The position numbers and the translations under genes are program-made. This document shows positions 15,391 through 15,813 of a stretch of DNA of 15,813 nucleotides, in pieces (the stretch's first letter is position 1; every line of letters begins with the position of its first letter). This stretch comes from Roseibacillus sp. (lineage in GTDB: Bacteria > Verrucomicrobiota > Verrucomicrobiia > Verrucomicrobiales > Akkermansiaceae): NCBI GenBank assembly GCA_002729275.1, contig PBTP01000048.1:4058-19870 (forward strand). The letters are read 5' to 3'. Below the pieces are notes generated by a model. The model had not been told where the DNA came from. It saw only the letters and a list, made by a program, of their open reading frames with translations, and did no database searches.

Positions 15391-15610
15391 GACTCTGGTC
15401 GATCGGATGTTTTGGAAAGGCTCGTGGAAAGGATGGCCTGAGCCTTAGTTGAGGGAGCTGAGGCTAAGGCTATGACGCCTGAGGTCCTACCACGCCGGCC
15501 GCGGTAGCGGCAAGCCTCCTCGGCGAGCCTGGGAGACGCATCTGAGCTTTTGGAAAGTAAACAAACGACTCAACCTTGACAGGGAAAGAAGGAGGGTTAG
15601 GAGTCCTGTT
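15391..15610. other. Divergent intergenic region with strong inverted repeat
   Basis: This gap of 220 bases lies between the GspF-N-like gene (-) and the small lipoprotein gene (+). AGCCTTAG (15441-15448) is an exact inverted repeat of CTAAGGCT (15464-15471), with a 15-base loop. A GC-rich, hairpin-prone stretch follows at ~15487-15535. A perfect TTGACA occurs at 15576-15581, but no -10 box stands at the right distance. The region should carry both promoters, and its structure could form a leader RNA. I could not match it to a known riboswitch. Confidence 0.4.
15441..15471. repeat. Perfect 8-bp inverted repeat, 15-base loop
   Basis: AGCCTTAG and CTAAGGCT are exact reverse complements. They lie ~140 bases before the small lipoprotein start and ~50 bases before the GspF-N-like start. 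The repeat could be an operator or a leader hairpin. Confidence 0.55.
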
Positions 15611-15754
15611 ATGAAGGCGTTTCTCGCTACTATCACACTTCCCCTGCTGTTGGCGCTGTCCAGCTGTGGTGAAACTTGAACTGGGACCTGAAAGAAGAAT
15701 CGCGGCAAGGTCTTGCCCGGAGAGCTTAAGAAGATGTCGGGGGAAAAGAAGTAA
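15611..15754 (+). CDS. Small lipoprotein with two in-frame TGA codons: candidate selenoprotein, or 22-residue lipoprotein/pseudogene
   Basis: The ATG at 15611 follows purine-rich, SD-like GGAGGG and AGGAG (15591-15603). It opens a lipoprotein signal (MKAFLATITLPLLLALSSC) with the lipobox ALSSC, so Cys19 would be lipidated. Codons 20-22 are GET. Codon 23 (15677-15679) and codon 27 (15689-15691) are TGA. The same frame then continues KKNRGKVLPGELKKMSGEKK to a TAA at 15752-15754, so 47 codons in all. The tail has the composition of a real small exported protein. Three readings are possible: both TGA are decoded as selenocysteine (CGET-U-TGT-U-KK); the gene ends at codon 22; or two mutations, for example GGA to TGA giving an ancestral 'GETGTGTGKK', broke it. 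A SECIS-like hairpin after the second TGA favours the first reading but does not prove it. I recognise no family, and no selA/B/C/D gene is in the window. Confidence 0.45.
15704..15717 (+). promoter_or_regulatory. SECIS-like hairpin (GGCAA-GGTC-TTGCC)
   Basis: This is a perfect five-base-pair stem with a GGUC tetraloop. With the top A-U pair open, the loop is AGGUCU, the same as in the E. coli fdhF SECIS bound by SelB. The loop GGU stands 18-20 bases after the second TGA, compared with 19-21 bases after the UGA in fdhF. The first TGA is 12 bases further away. Below the stem is a two-by-two mismatch, then C-G and U-A pairs. The hairpin lies inside the coding frame, as bacterial SECIS elements do. 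Confidence 0.45.
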
Positions 15755-15813
15755 CGCCCAAGCCAATCTTTCCCCGGTTTTGAAATTCATTATTGGCGCT
15801 CCGGGTATTGGTT

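Noticed and set aside
15576-15610. Perfect TTGACA as a -35 box for the lipoprotein gene
   Set aside because: No TATAAT-like box occurs 15-19 bases downstream. That interval is the purine-rich ribosome site.
15470-15790. 106-codon minus-strand frame opposite the small lipoprotein gene
   Set aside because: It is antisense to the lipoprotein signal and the SECIS-like hairpin, low in complexity, and without a recognisable domain.

Overview
The window looks like chromosome of a Gram-negative bacterium of the Planctomycetota-Verrucomicrobiota-Chlamydiota group, most likely a free-living, probably aquatic Verrucomicrobiota. This is an inference. It rests on large secreted proteins with bacterial cadherin/Ig-like and calcium-binding DxDxD (thrombospondin-3-like) modules, on a C-terminal module of the type 'YRMEHSTNLETW...RRFFRI', on several secreted carbohydrate-esterase-like hydrolases, on moderate GC, and on weak or absent Shine-Dalgarno sequences. 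There is no transposase, integrase, CRISPR array or rRNA.

Layout. At 1-688 (+) is the C-terminal end of a large secreted protein. From 7748 down to 865 (- strand) come four genes: an acyltransferase-3 membrane protein with ankyrin repeats built into it (7748-5445), a secreted multidomain cadherin-like protein (4938-2884), a secreted Fes-like esterase (2624-1506) and, two bases behind it, a membrane-anchored YwqK/MORN-like protein (1503-865). From 7982 the + strand carries a secreted fusion of two esterase folds (alpha/beta hydrolase plus SGNH), a small secreted protein made of five 17-residue 'GKKLxKWDG' repeats, a secreted BD-FAE-like esterase, glycerate 2-kinase, FabD and tRNA-Asp(GTC). After the tRNA, gene density falls. 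On the - strand there is a small one-TM protein and an unusual protein with a GspF N-terminal-like domain, a TM segment and a charged helix. On the + strand, near the right edge, there is a short lipoprotein gene interrupted by two in-frame TGA codons.

How they may work together. Three alpha/beta hydrolases and one SGNH module, all predicted to be exported, lie near a membrane O-acyltransferase. This suggests handling of acyl groups on polysaccharide or other extracellular esters. Glycerate kinase and FabD are housekeeping functions.

Most interesting signal. The lipoprotein gene at 15611-15754 reads in one frame from a clean signal peptide and lipobox, through TGA at codons 23 and 27, to a plausible Lys/Glu-rich tail and a TAA. 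Just after the second TGA is a perfect 5-bp hairpin with a GGUC loop. Its loop context AGGUCU and its distance from the TGA closely match the E. coli fdhF SECIS element. The locus could be an undescribed small selenoprotein, or a gene with two nonsense mutations. The sequence alone cannot decide. The 17-residue-repeat protein and the ankyrin-in-acyltransferase protein are the next best candidates for undescribed biology.
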